Origin: Winogradskyella epiphytica
GTDB taxonomy: Bacteria; Bacteroidota; Bacteroidia; Flavobacteriales; Flavobacteriaceae
Assembly (NCBI RefSeq): GCF_003217215.1
Contig: NZ_QJTD01000001.1
Span: 806,001-870,000, forward strand
Length of the DNA stretch: 64,000 bases
Direction of reading: 5' to 3'
Position numbers and translations under genes: made by a program. The notes under the pieces were generated by a model that saw only the letters and a program-made list of their open reading frames with translations, searched no databases and was not told where the DNA came from. Numbering within the stretch: position 1 is the first letter of the stretch; the number at the start of each line of letters is the position of its first letter. Below are positions 56,491 to 64,000 of the stretch, piece by piece.

Positions 56491-57024
56491 TTATACGCCT
56501 AAAATTTTAGCATCGACTCTAAACTTCGTGTCTATAGTTATGTCGTGAGTTTGATTAAGCGTTTCATCAGTGATCGTTTTAATACGAAGTTGATAACTAT
56601 CTTTTTTGATATATGCTTCTAATTCTTCACCCAAAACATCCAATTCCAAATTATTTGAATTGGTATTTTGAAGATCATAGATATTTGCAATTTCAACCTC
56701 TTCAACATTATCTGCTTTGATATAGACATGCATTTCTCTAAGAAAATTAAAATTACCTTCGGTTGGGCTATCAATGGTAAGTTTTATACGCTTTAGTTTA
56801 ATACTTTCAATTAAATTGCTGTTGGTGTCATTGTTTTCAAAGGTAGATTCCGACTCCGTAGTAACTTCAGGTGTATTAAAGTTAAATGGTGTATCAATTA
56901 GTGTTGTTGCAGGTACAGAATAATTGGTCTGCAGGTCGATGTCGAAATGGGTTAATTCGTCTATAACATCACAGTTTGAAAGCATTACAAAAGATAGACA
57001 AAGTAAAAGTAGGTTGTTTTTCAT
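56491..57024 (-). CDS. Lipoprotein of unknown function, first gene of the radical SAM operon
   Basis: 177 residues. The signal MKNNLLLLCLSFVMLSNCD has a lipobox-like LSNC (Cys18). The mature domain is beta-rich (HFDIDLQTNYSVPAT, SIKLKRIKLTIDSPTEG), suggesting a beta-sandwich; no named family recognised. It precedes the Lgt-like gene by 1 nt and a TATATTTG box lies 15 nt before its ATG, so it leads the operon. It could be the substrate of the downstream enzymes or an accessory. Confidence 0.75.
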   Translation of the reverse strand: MKNNLLLLCLSFVMLSNCDVIDELTHFDIDLQTNYSVPATTLIDTPFNFNTPEVTTESESTFENNDTNSNLIESIKLKRIKLTIDSPTEGNFNFLREMHVYIKADNVEEVEIANIYDLQNTNSNNLELDVLGEELEAYIKKDSYQLRIKTITDETLNQTHDITIDTKFRVDAKILGV

Positions 57025-57039
57025 AGGATAGATTTAGTA

Positions 57040-57047
57040 CAAATATA
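57040..57047 (-). promoter_or_regulatory. Putative -7 box (TATATTTG) of the radical SAM/Lgt-like operon
   Basis: Minus-strand TAnnTTTG match, 15 nt before the ATG at 57024. It lies in the divergent gap to dusB. No obvious -33 element. Confidence 0.5.
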
Positions 57048-57114
57048 GGTGATTTGAAAAAAACACTTTAGAAGGTATTTTTTGAAAGCAATAAATAAAG
57101 AATAATAAAAGACG

Positions 57115-57122
57115 TAATTTTG
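57115..57122 (+). promoter_or_regulatory. Putative -7 box (TAATTTTG) of dusB
   Basis: TAnnTTTG match 17 nt before the TTG start at 57140. Its position supports the TTG as true start, as no ATG exists near. Confidence 0.5.
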
Positions 57123-57139
57123 CACCAAAATTTATTCAA

Positions 57140-58132
57140 TTGGTTAAAATAGGCGACATAGAATTACCAGACTTTCCATTGCTTTTAGCTCCTATGGAAG
57201 ATGTAAGTGATCCACCGTTTAGAGCGCTTTGTAAAGAGCAAGGTGCAGATGTGGTATATACTGAGTTTGTGAGTAGTGAAGGATTAATTCGTAACGCGGC
57301 AAAAAGTGTTATGAAATTAGACATTTACGAAAAGGAGCGACCGGTTGGCATTCAAATCTTCGGAGCCAATTTGGAAAGTATGTTGCAAACTATCGATATC
57401 GTCGAAAAATCCAATCCAGATATTATTGATATCAATTTTGGATGTCCAGTAAAAAAGGTAGTTTCAAAAGGAGCAGGAGCGGGTATTTTAAAAGATGTCT
57501 GCTTAATGGAAAAATTGACTGCTGAAATGGTAAAGCGCACCAATTTACCTGTGACTGTAAAAACGCGTTTAGGTTGGGATCACGATTCTATAAAAATTGT
57601 TGAGGTTGCAGAACGTTTACAAGATGTAGGATGTAAGGCTATTGCGATTCACGGTAGAACAAGAGCTCAAATGTACAAAGGCAATGCCGACTGGAATCTT
57701 ATTGCTGATGTAAAAAACAATCCACGAATGCATATTCCTGTGTTTGGAAATGGAGATGTAGATTCGCCTGAAAAAGCTATGGAAATGCGTGATTCTTATG
57801 GATTGGATGGTGCAATGATTGGAAGAGCAACTATTGGAAACCCATGGTTCTTTAAGCAAGTCAAGCACTATTTTGAAACAGGTGAGCATTTAGCTCCAAT
57901 TTCATTAGCTGAACGTGTAGAAGCGGCAAGACGTCACCTTCAAATGGCAATTGATTGGAAAGGTGAAACTCTAGGTGTTTTTGAAACACGAAGACATTAT
58001 ACGAACTATTTTAGAGGTATTCCACATTTTAAAGAATACAGAATGAAAATGGTAACTAGTGACGATTCAAAAGATGTTTTTGCTGCATTTGATGAGGTCT
58101 TAGATAAGTTTTCTGATTACCAATTTGTATAA
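57140..58132 (+). CDS. dusB: tRNA-dihydrouridine synthase
   Basis: 330-residue FMN enzyme reducing uridine in tRNA D loops. It starts at TTG 57140 (VKIGDIELPDFPLLLAPMEDVS follows, the usual opening). The catalytic Cys is in NFGCPVKKV, the Lys in VKTRLGWD, with AIHGRTRAQMYKG and GNGDVDSPEKA motifs. Length matches the DusB type. Its 3' end is followed by the long tandem array. Confidence 0.96.
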   Translation: MVKIGDIELPDFPLLLAPMEDVSDPPFRALCKEQGADVVYTEFVSSEGLIRNAAKSVMKLDIYEKERPVGIQIFGANLESMLQTIDIVEKSNPDIIDINFGCPVKKVVSKGAGAGILKDVCLMEKLTAEMVKRTNLPVTVKTRLGWDHDSIKIVEVAERLQDVGCKAIAIHGRTRAQMYKGNADWNLIADVKNNPRMHIPVFGNGDVDSPEKAMEMRDSYGLDGAMIGRATIGNPWFFKQVKHYFETGEHLAPISLAERVEAARRHLQMAIDWKGETLGVFETRRHYTNYFRGIPHFKEYRMKMVTSDDSKDVFAAFDEVLDKFSDYQFV

Positions 58133-59719
58133 ATCGAAAGAGAAAGAGCTGATTCATGAAATTAGAATCTAATATTTTCTCTATTGCTCTCTGCATGACC
58201 TCTGCGCAACTCTGGGTAATAGTTGTCTGTTGTGGGTTTTCCCCCGTTATCAGTTGTGGGTTTTCAGTTGTCCGCTGATTAGTGGAAATTAGTGTCTTTT
58301 TGAGTTGTTAGATTTTAGTTGTTAGCCGGTAGTGCAGTTTCATTGATTGTTTGTGAAATTAAAATCAAATATTTTCTCCTCGACTCTCTGGGTAACCTCC
58401 GCGCATCTCTGGGTAACAGTTGTCTGACGTGGGTTTTCAGTTGTCCGCTGATTAGTGGAAATTAGTGTCTATTTGAGTTATTAGATTTTAGTGGTTAGTC
58501 AGTAGTGTGGTTTCATTGTTGATTCGTGAAATTAGAATCTGATATTTTCTCCGTGACTCTTTGTGTCTCCTCCGCGCAACTCTGGGTAACAGTTGTCTGT
58601 TGTGGGTTTTCAGTTGTTGGTTGATTAGTGGAAATTAGTGCAATTAGTGTCTTTTTTAGTTATTAGATTTTAGTTGTTAGCCGGTAGTTCAGATTCATTG
58701 TTGATTCGTGAAATTAGAATCTGATATTTTCTCCGCGACTCTGGGTAACAGTTGTTTGTTGTGGGTTTTCAGTTGTCCGTTGATTAGTGGAAATGAGTGC
58801 AATTAGTGTCTTTTTGAGTTATTAGATTTTAGTTGTTAGCCGGTAGTTCAGATTCATTGATTATTTGTGAAATTAAAATCAAATATTTTCTCCTCGACTC
58901 TCTGGGTCACCTCCGCGCAACTCTGGATAATAGTTGTCTGTTGTGGGTTTTCCCCGTTATCAGTTGTGAGTTTTCTGTTGTTGGTTGATTAGTGGAAATT
59001 AGTGCAATTAGTGTCTTTTTTAGTTGTTAGATTTTAGTTGTTAGCCGGTAGTGCAGTTTCATTGATTATTTGTGAAATTAAAATCAAATATTTTCTCTGT
59101 GGTTCTTTGTGTCTCCTCCGCGCAACTCTGGGTAATAGTTGTTGTTGTGGGTTTTCAGTTGTTGGTTGATTAGTGGAAATTAGTGTAATTAGTGTCTTTT
59201 TGAGTTATTAGATTTTAGTGGTTAGCCGGTAGTGTGGTTTCATTGTTGATTCGTGAAATTAGAATCTGATATTTTCTCCGCGACTCTCTGGGTCACCTCC
59301 GCGCAACTCTGGGTAATAGTTGTCTGTTCTGGGTTTTCCCCTGTTATCAGTTGTGTGTTTTCAGTTGTCCGCTGATTAGTGGAAATTAGTGCAATTGGTG
59401 TCTTTTTGAGTTGTTAGATTTTAGTTGTTAGCCGGTAGTGCAGTTTCATTGATTATTTGTGAAATTAAAATCAAATATTTTATATGTGGCTCTTTGTGTC
59501 TCCTCCGCGCAACTCTGGGTAATAGTTGTCTGTTGTGGATTTTCAGTTGTTGGTTGATTAGTGGAATTAGTGACTTTTTTAGTTATTAGATTTTAGTTGT
59601 TAGTCAGTAGTGAGGTTCCATTGCTGATTCGTGAAATTAGAATCTAAACTATCTCCGCGACTCTCTATGTCACCTCTGCGTAACTCCGCGTAATAATTTT
59701 CAGATCGCAGGTCTCCAAC
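58133..59719. repeat. 1.5-kb non-coding tandem repeat array, eight copies
   Basis: The core GATTAGTGGAA recurs at 58277, 58450, 58623, 58782, 58987, 59168, 59374 and 59556, with spacings of 159-206 nt. Each unit runs through a GTGAAATTA...ATATTTTCTC block, a CTCCGCG-CAACTCTGGGTAA block, GTTGTGGGTTTTC, GTTGNC/TTGATTAGTGGAAATTAGTG, and GTTAGATTTTAGTTGTTAGCCGGTAGT. Length changes come from a 24-nt optional insert and an optional CAATTAGTG. Two subtypes alternate (ATTAGAATC and ATTAAAATC). No ORF. The plus strand is T/G-rich. It lies between convergent dusB and the permease gene. Confidence 0.92.
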
Positions 59720-60922
59720 CTAGCTTTTTATCAATTCCTTAGTAATACGCTGTGAAGCGATTTTAGAAGCTACAATCCCCAAAGCAATAATCGTCGCTAA
59801 TACAATGAGAACATTCAAGAAATTTAGTCTTACAGGATAAGCCAAATCAGGTGTGAGCATCACCAATTCAAAAGACTGTTGTAGATATACCACAATCAAC
59901 CCAATCGTCACTCCAATAATTCCACTTACAATAGTCATTAGACTCCCTTGTAAAAAGAAAATTGACTTAATCGTCTTCGTTTCAGTTCCTAAGTTGAATA
60001 GGGTATTCAGTGATTTCTTTTTATCCAGAATCATCATAATAATTGCGCCAATCACGTTGAACAAAGCAATAATTATCACCAAAGTAAAAATAAGGTAGAT
60101 TGCAAGATTTTCCGTATTCAACATTTTAAATAAAGCATCGTTAAGTTCAGCTCTGTTTTTTATGGTGAATTTATTTCCGAAGGTAGCTTCAAGTTTTGAT
60201 CTAACTTCCGATTCGTTAGCATCAGGTGTCAACTTAAGTTCAATAGCACTGAGTTGATTGTCGTTATAATTCAGTAATCGTTTTGCCAATTCAATGGTTG
60301 AAAACACATATTTATTATTCAGCTCCTCGTTAATTTCAAAGAGACCAACATTATTTACGTAAACCGAGTTATAATAACCTTTTAAAGTACTTGCTTGCCC
60401 TCTACCGACCTTTGGAACGTATAATGATAACGGCTTTAAATAATCTAAAACTCCAAAAGATAGATTATTAGATATTCCCCAACCTGAAACCACATCATTA
60501 CTTTCAGGAGTAAGCCAATTTCCTCTAGTGACCATAGTATCAACGCTAGTCACATTTAGGTAATTGCTGTCAACACCTTTTAAGGTGGCGAGAAGATTTT
60601 TGTTTTCGGACTTAATAATGATGCGCTCTTCAACAATTTTTGAATGCGCTTCAATACCTTCAATCTTTAAAAGTGAAGATTTATCATTTTCTGTCCATTG
60701 AAAAGATTTTCCTTCAGAAGGAATGAGTTTTAAATCTGGATCTACAAAAGACGAAAAGTTGAGACTATAATCTTTTAAACCTGCAAAAACAGATAATACA
60801 ATAAAAAGTGCTGCAGATGCAATAATAACACCACCAGAGGCAATCCATGTCATTATATTAATAGCATTATTACTGCTTTTAGAAAACAGGTAACGTTTTG
60901 CTATATAAAGAGGAAAATTCAC
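59720..60922 (-). CDS. LolC/LolE-like ABC transporter permease
   Basis: 400-residue FtsX-superfamily permease. One N-terminal helix (about 25-48), a periplasmic MacB-like domain (about 50-265), then three helices (about 275-300, 320-345, 365-385). It fits the LolC/E type that moves lipoproteins from the inner membrane. No ATPase (LolD) is adjacent in the window. The start immediately follows the rbfA stop, with no gap. Confidence 0.88.
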   Translation of the reverse strand: MNFPLYIAKRYLFSKSSNNAINIMTWIASGGVIIASAALFIVLSVFAGLKDYSLNFSSFVDPDLKLIPSEGKSFQWTENDKSSLLKIEGIEAHSKIVEERIIIKSENKNLLATLKGVDSNYLNVTSVDTMVTRGNWLTPESNDVVSGWGISNNLSFGVLDYLKPLSLYVPKVGRGQASTLKGYYNSVYVNNVGLFEINEELNNKYVFSTIELAKRLLNYNDNQLSAIELKLTPDANESEVRSKLEATFGNKFTIKNRAELNDALFKMLNTENLAIYLIFTLVIIIALFNVIGAIIMMILDKKKSLNTLFNLGTETKTIKSIFFLQGSLMTIVSGIIGVTIGLIVVYLQQSFELVMLTPDLAYPVRLNFLNVLIVLATIIALGIVASKIASQRITKELIKS

Positions 60923-61321
60923 TTAAGATTTTTTTCGCTTACCTAATAAATCCGGATTTTCTATAGGATTGTCTTCACCTCTTAAGGAACGTTCAATTCC
61001 GTCGATGTACTCAAGCGAATCATCGATAAAAAATTCTAATTGTGGCATACGTCTAAGTTGATGACGTGTACGTTGGGCTAATTCGTGTCTAATTAAAGGT
61101 TTGTTAGACTTAATTCCTTCCAATAAAGGTTTTGCTTCTTTATTAGGAAATATACTTAGATATACTTTCGCTACCGTTAAATCTGTAGTGACATTCACTT
61201 TACTTACAGAGATTATAACGCCTCGTAAACCACCATCAGTCGCTGCTTTTTGTAAAACCTCTGCTAAATCTTGTTGGAGTATACCTCCTATTTTTTTCTG
61301 TCTTTGTGTTAATTCTTCCAT
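60923..61321 (-). CDS. rbfA: 30S ribosome-binding factor A
   Basis: 132-residue KH-type protein that aids late 30S maturation and cold adaptation. It has the core VNVTTDLTVAKVYLSIFP and RHELAQRTRHQLRRMPQLEFFIDDS. Normal length. It reads directly into the permease gene with no gap. Confidence 0.94.
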   Translation of the reverse strand: MEELTQRQKKIGGILQQDLAEVLQKAATDGGLRGVIISVSKVNVTTDLTVAKVYLSIFPNKEAKPLLEGIKSNKPLIRHELAQRTRHQLRRMPQLEFFIDDSLEYIDGIERSLRGEDNPIENPDLLGKRKKS

Positions 61322-61438
61322 AATGACTATAATAACTAATCATCTGCAAAAGTAGATGTTATTTAAAGATTATCTTATTTTTGAAGGTATAAATTATTAA
61401 TGAGATTTCCGATTTAGCGGAAACTGAAATAAGAATTA

Positions 61439-61843
61439 ATGAAAAAAATTGAACATATTGGAATTGCTGTAAAAGATATTGAAAGTTCAAATCATCTTTT
61501 TGCCACCTTATTTGGAAAAGAGCATTATAAAACTGAAGAGGTTGAAAGTGAAGGTGTAAAAACCTCATTTTTTGAATGTGGACCGAATAAAATTGAATTG
61601 CTTCAAGCTACTCATGAAGATAGTCCGATTGCTAAGTTCATAGAAAAAAAGGGTGAAGGCATTCACCATATCGCTTTTGCTGTTGATGATATTGAAAAGG
61701 AAATTGAAAGATTAACCGAAGAAGGTTTTACCATGATTCATAAAAAGCCGAAACAAGGGGCTGATAATAAGTTGATCGCTTTTTTACACCCTAAAGCGAC
61801 TAATGGTGTATTGATTGAATTATGTCAGGATATTAAAAAATAA
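61439..61843 (+). CDS. mce: Methylmalonyl-CoA epimerase
   Basis: 134-residue VOC-fold enzyme interconverting (R)- and (S)-methylmalonyl-CoA in propionate/branched-chain metabolism. The metal-binding His in KKIEHIGIAVKD, the GEGIHHIAFAVDD pair and the C-terminal Glu in GVLIELCQ are present, with KTSFFECGPNKIELL between. No mutase gene is in the window. Start at the ATG in the usual place. Confidence 0.94.
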   Translation: MKKIEHIGIAVKDIESSNHLFATLFGKEHYKTEEVESEGVKTSFFECGPNKIELLQATHEDSPIAKFIEKKGEGIHHIAFAVDDIEKEIERLTEEGFTMIHKKPKQGADNKLIAFLHPKATNGVLIELCQDIKK

Positions 61844-61927
61844 AAATACTTTGTCGGTAAAAAAATATGTAGTAATATTGCACTCTCTTTGAAAAAAGAG
61901 TAACTTGAAGTTAGCTCTATGCTAATG

Positions 61928-62001
61928 GGTCCTATAACTCAGCTGGTTAGAGTATCTGACTCATAATCAGAAAGTCCCTGGTTCGAGCCCAGGTGGGACC
62001 A
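61928..62001 (+). tRNA. tRNA with anticodon CAT (Ile2 or elongator Met)
   Basis: 74-nt cloverleaf: acceptor GGTCCTA pairs with TGGGACC (one G-U), anticodon loop CTCATAA gives CAT, T arm CCTGG-TTCGAGC-CCAGG, discriminator A. A CAT anticodon is read as Met unless C34 is made lysidine by TilS, giving Ile2. C4-G69 and C5-G68, which are known to favour TilS, are present, so Ile2 is quite possible. Not an initiator, as it has a paired G1-C72. Confidence 0.95.
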
Positions 62002-62012
62002 CAAGTAAAACC

Positions 62013-62044
62013 AAGCCTTTACAGAAATGTAGAGGCTTTTTTTT
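62013..62044 (+). terminator. Terminator after the CAT tRNA
   Basis: 11-bp stem AAGCCTTTACA / TGTAGAGGCTT (one G-U) with a GAAA tetraloop, followed by a T run. 62045-62181, up to the next gene, shows no further clear element. Confidence 0.82.
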
Positions 62045-62181
62045 ATGATGATTTTTTTGTTTTTTCTACTTAATCACTTCTGGTATTACTAAAAAAAATC
62101 AGCTTATAATTTTGGAGGAGCTTCTCTTATTATTAATATTGTGATTTTCAGTCTTTAAATTGTGAAATTTTAAATAAATAG

Positions 62182-64000
62182 ATGACAAAATATACTTTTT
62201 GTGCCTTTTTGGCATTGTTTTTCGTTTTTTCTAATAATACTATAGCTCAAGTTCAATCTACTGATGAACTAGTTGTGAACGTAGAATTTCTCAATCCTTC
62301 TTCTGAAATTAATGATGGAGTAGCTAAGGTTGAAGTTCAAGGCGGAAAACCTCCTTATCAGTATAAATGGAGTAATGTTGAAACCTCTTTGAAATCTAAA
62401 GAATCTGATGGTTTAATTGAAGGTATGAAGCATTCAGTCCTTGTGAGCGATGCTAATGGAAATAGTGTTTCAAAAGAATTTAAAATTCCAGCCGAATCAA
62501 TTACGGAAATTTTCAATAGTAAGGTACAGCCTGCTGTTGATGTATTAGGCGCTATTCTATTTTGGGACCCTTTTGCAGCCCTTGGAGTATACGACCCTGT
62601 GGTTTATTCTTCTTCAATAAACATTAAGCTTCCTCTTAAAAATAAAGTTACCAACTTAGACTATGAAGTTGAGAAGTGGTTAGTTGCGGATGGTAGTTCT
62701 GTTAAAAAGGGAGAAGACATCGTTGTACTTTTAAGTAATCAAAATGAAAAATCTACAGTAGTCGCTTTGGCAGATGGAACTATAAATCACATAACTAAAG
62801 AAGGTGAATTTATTTCAAGAATACCTGAAACAGGCTCATTCAAAGCCCCACTTTTAGGAGTCATTAGTTTCGATTCCGCCAAACCACTTTTACATCCTAA
62901 CGGTGAGGTTAAAACAAACACCATTCCTTTTATTGTAATTTGGCTTATCCTAGGTAGTATATTTTTTACACTTCGATTGAAGTTTGTGAATATTCGAGGA
63001 TTTAAACACTCTTTAGAATTAGCACGGGGTAAGTATGACGATCCAGACGCACCAGGAACAATTACGCATTTTCAGGCTATGGCAACGGCTGTTTCCGCTA
63101 CAGTGGGATTGGGAAATATCGCTGGAGTTGCAGTAGCAATTTCTTTAGGAGGAGCAGGTGCTACCTTTTGGATGTTTCTGGCAGGATTTTTCGGGATGTC
63201 TTTAAAATTTGCCGAATGTACACTTGGTGTTAAATATCGTTTTATAGATGAAGAGGGACGTATTTTCGGTGGACCTATGAATTATCTACGCTACGGATTG
63301 GAAAAACAAAACTTAAAGAAATTAGGTAAGTTTTTAGCTATCCTTTTTGCTGTACTTGGAGTAGGAGCTTCATTTGGAGGAGGAAATATGCTACAATCTA
63401 ATCAAGCCTTTAAAATTGTTTCTGAACAAATTCCATTTTTGCAGGGGCAAGGGTTTTGGTTCGGAATCGGGTTTGCGCTTTTAGTAGGAGCGGTAATTAT
63501 TGGTGGAATTAAGAGTATAGCTAACGTTACCGCGAAAGTGGTGCCTATTATGGCCATTTTTTATGTAGTAGGTTGTTTAGTTGTAATAGGATATCATATA
63601 GAATATATTGGAGGAGCTGTCCTTGCTATTGTTGATGGTGCCTTTTCTGCCGAAGCCTTAAAAGGAGGCTTTATTGGGGTGCTAATTATAGGATTACAAC
63701 GTGCAGCATTTTCTAGTGAGGCAGGAGTTGGATCTGCGGCAATTGCACATAGTGCCTCTAAAACCAATCACCCAATTGCTGATGGCTTTACCTCTTTAGT
63801 AGAGCCGTTTATAGATACTATGTTAGTTTGTACAATGACCGCTCTTGTGTTAATTTTCACCGGAATGCATGAATCTAATAGTGGATTAGGTGGCGTAGAA
63901 TTAACAGCCGATGCTTTTGGTTCTGTTGTGTCGTGGTTCCCTGCGGTTCTAGCTATAGCTGTTTTTCTTTTTGCATTCTCTACAATGGTATCGTGGTCGT
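62182..64000 (+). CDS. Sodium:alanine symporter (AGCS) with exported N-terminal SprB-like and lipoyl-like regions (partial, cut by right edge)
   Basis: At least 606 codons open to the edge. Signal peptide MTKYTFCAFLALFFVFSNNTIA (1-22). Residues about 35-90 hold a SprB-type repeat (VAKVEVQGGKPPYQYKWSN). Residues about 155-215 look like a lipoyl/biotinyl beta-hairpin fold (WLVADGSSVKKGEDIVVLL, then NEKSTVVALADGTI, with a Lys where lipoyl domains place theirs). A helix near 250-270 leads to the AGCS transporter with the sodium/amino acid signature ATAVSATVGLGNIAGVAVAI near 300-320 and QRAAFSSEAGVGSAAIAHSA. The C-terminus is missing. Confidence 0.88.
   Translation, partial: MTKYTFCAFLALFFVFSNNTIAQVQSTDELVVNVEFLNPSSEINDGVAKVEVQGGKPPYQYKWSNVETSLKSKESDGLIEGMKHSVLVSDANGNSVSKEFKIPAESITEIFNSKVQPAVDVLGAILFWDPFAALGVYDPVVYSSSINIKLPLKNKVTNLDYEVEKWLVADGSSVKKGEDIVVLLSNQNEKSTVVALADGTINHITKEGEFISRIPETGSFKAPLLGVISFDSAKPLLHPNGEVKTNTIPFIVIWLILGSIFFTLRLKFVNIRGFKHSLELARGKYDDPDAPGTITHFQAMATAVSATVGLGNIAGVAVAISLGGAGATFWMFLAGFFGMSLKFAECTLGVKYRFIDEEGRIFGGPMNYLRYGLEKQNLKKLGKFLAILFAVLGVGASFGGGNMLQSNQAFKIVSEQIPFLQGQGFWFGIGFALLVGAVIIGGIKSIANVTAKVVPIMAIFYVVGCLVVIGYHIEYIGGAVLAIVDGAFSAEALKGGFIGVLIIGLQRAAFSSEAGVGSAAIAHSASKTNHPIADGFTSLVEPFIDTMLVCTMTALVLIFTGMHESNSGLGGVELTADAFGSVVSWFPAVLAIAVFLFAFSTMVSWS

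Noticed and set aside
58133..59719. CRISPR or a repeat-protein gene
   Set aside because: Units are long and similar throughout with no unique spacers, and stop codons occur in all frames checked.

Overview
The window is a stretch of chromosome from a member of the Bacteroidota, very probably Flavobacteriaceae. The evidence is low G+C, absence of Shine-Dalgarno sites, several promoters of the Bacteroidetes type (TTTG, about 19 nt, TAnnTTTG), and typical family content: DUF4837, DUF4175, DUF6909, head-GIN, GH3-like and carboxypeptidase-regulatory/TonB-type outer membrane proteins, plus many lipoproteins. It is mostly core genome. I see no insertion sequence, prophage, CRISPR array or rRNA operon.

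Layout. 1-6.5 kb: surface polysaccharide block on the minus strand (a DUF6909 protein, a Wzz-like protein, rfbB, rfbA, rfbC, rfbD, then the start of a flippase-like membrane protein cut by the edge). 6.5-15.1 kb: GH3-like protein, M23 peptidase, tatA, DUF4837 lipoprotein, LysM lytic transglycosylase, pgk, DNA polymerase III delta-prime, OmpH/Skp-like protein. 15.4-22.5 kb: methyltransferase, mnmG bracketed by two parS-like ParB sites, ybeY and a giant DUF4175 membrane protein with a collagen-like tract. 22.8-29 kb: gltX, SPFH protein, glnS, folB, tRNA-Cys. 29.0-29.9 kb: a decaying tandem array made from the 3' end of tRNA-Cys, then a broken small membrane gene. 29.9-34.2 kb: LysE-type exporter, head-GIN protein, YbjQ, rnr. 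34.2-35.06 kb: an AT-rich gap packed with TTATTAACA-type boxes, a candidate replication origin. 35-48 kb: rpiB, ElaA-type acetyltransferase, double-OmpA protein, S41, M1 and S8 peptidases, rnpA, MBL hydrolase, DUF202 protein, Na+/H+ antiporter, lepA. 48-57 kb: outer membrane receptor, TolB-like lipoprotein, M28 peptidase, lipocalin-like lipoprotein, and a tight four-gene operon pairing a Tes/MJ0619-like radical SAM enzyme with a divergent Lgt paralogue. 57-64 kb: dusB, a 1.5-kb non-coding tandem repeat array, LolC/E-like permease, rbfA, methylmalonyl-CoA epimerase, a CAT-anticodon tRNA, and a sodium:alanine symporter with an unusual exported N-terminal region, cut by the right edge.

How genes work together. 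rfbABCD make dTDP-L-rhamnose, and the Wzz-like and flippase-like proteins would set chain length and export. Translation and RNA processing genes are over-represented (mnmG, gltX, glnS, two tRNAs, rnr, rnpA, lepA, dusB, rbfA, ybeY). Two ParB-type sites about 16-18 kb from a box-rich gap suggest that the window lies near the chromosome origin.

Best candidates for something new: the radical SAM/Lgt-like operon at 54171-57024 (possibly envelope lipid or lipoprotein modification), the tRNA-Cys-derived tandem array at 29009-29431, the parS pair around mnmG with the candidate oriC at 34.4-35.0 kb, the eight-copy array at 58.1-59.7 kb, and the symporter carrying SprB-like and lipoyl-like regions.
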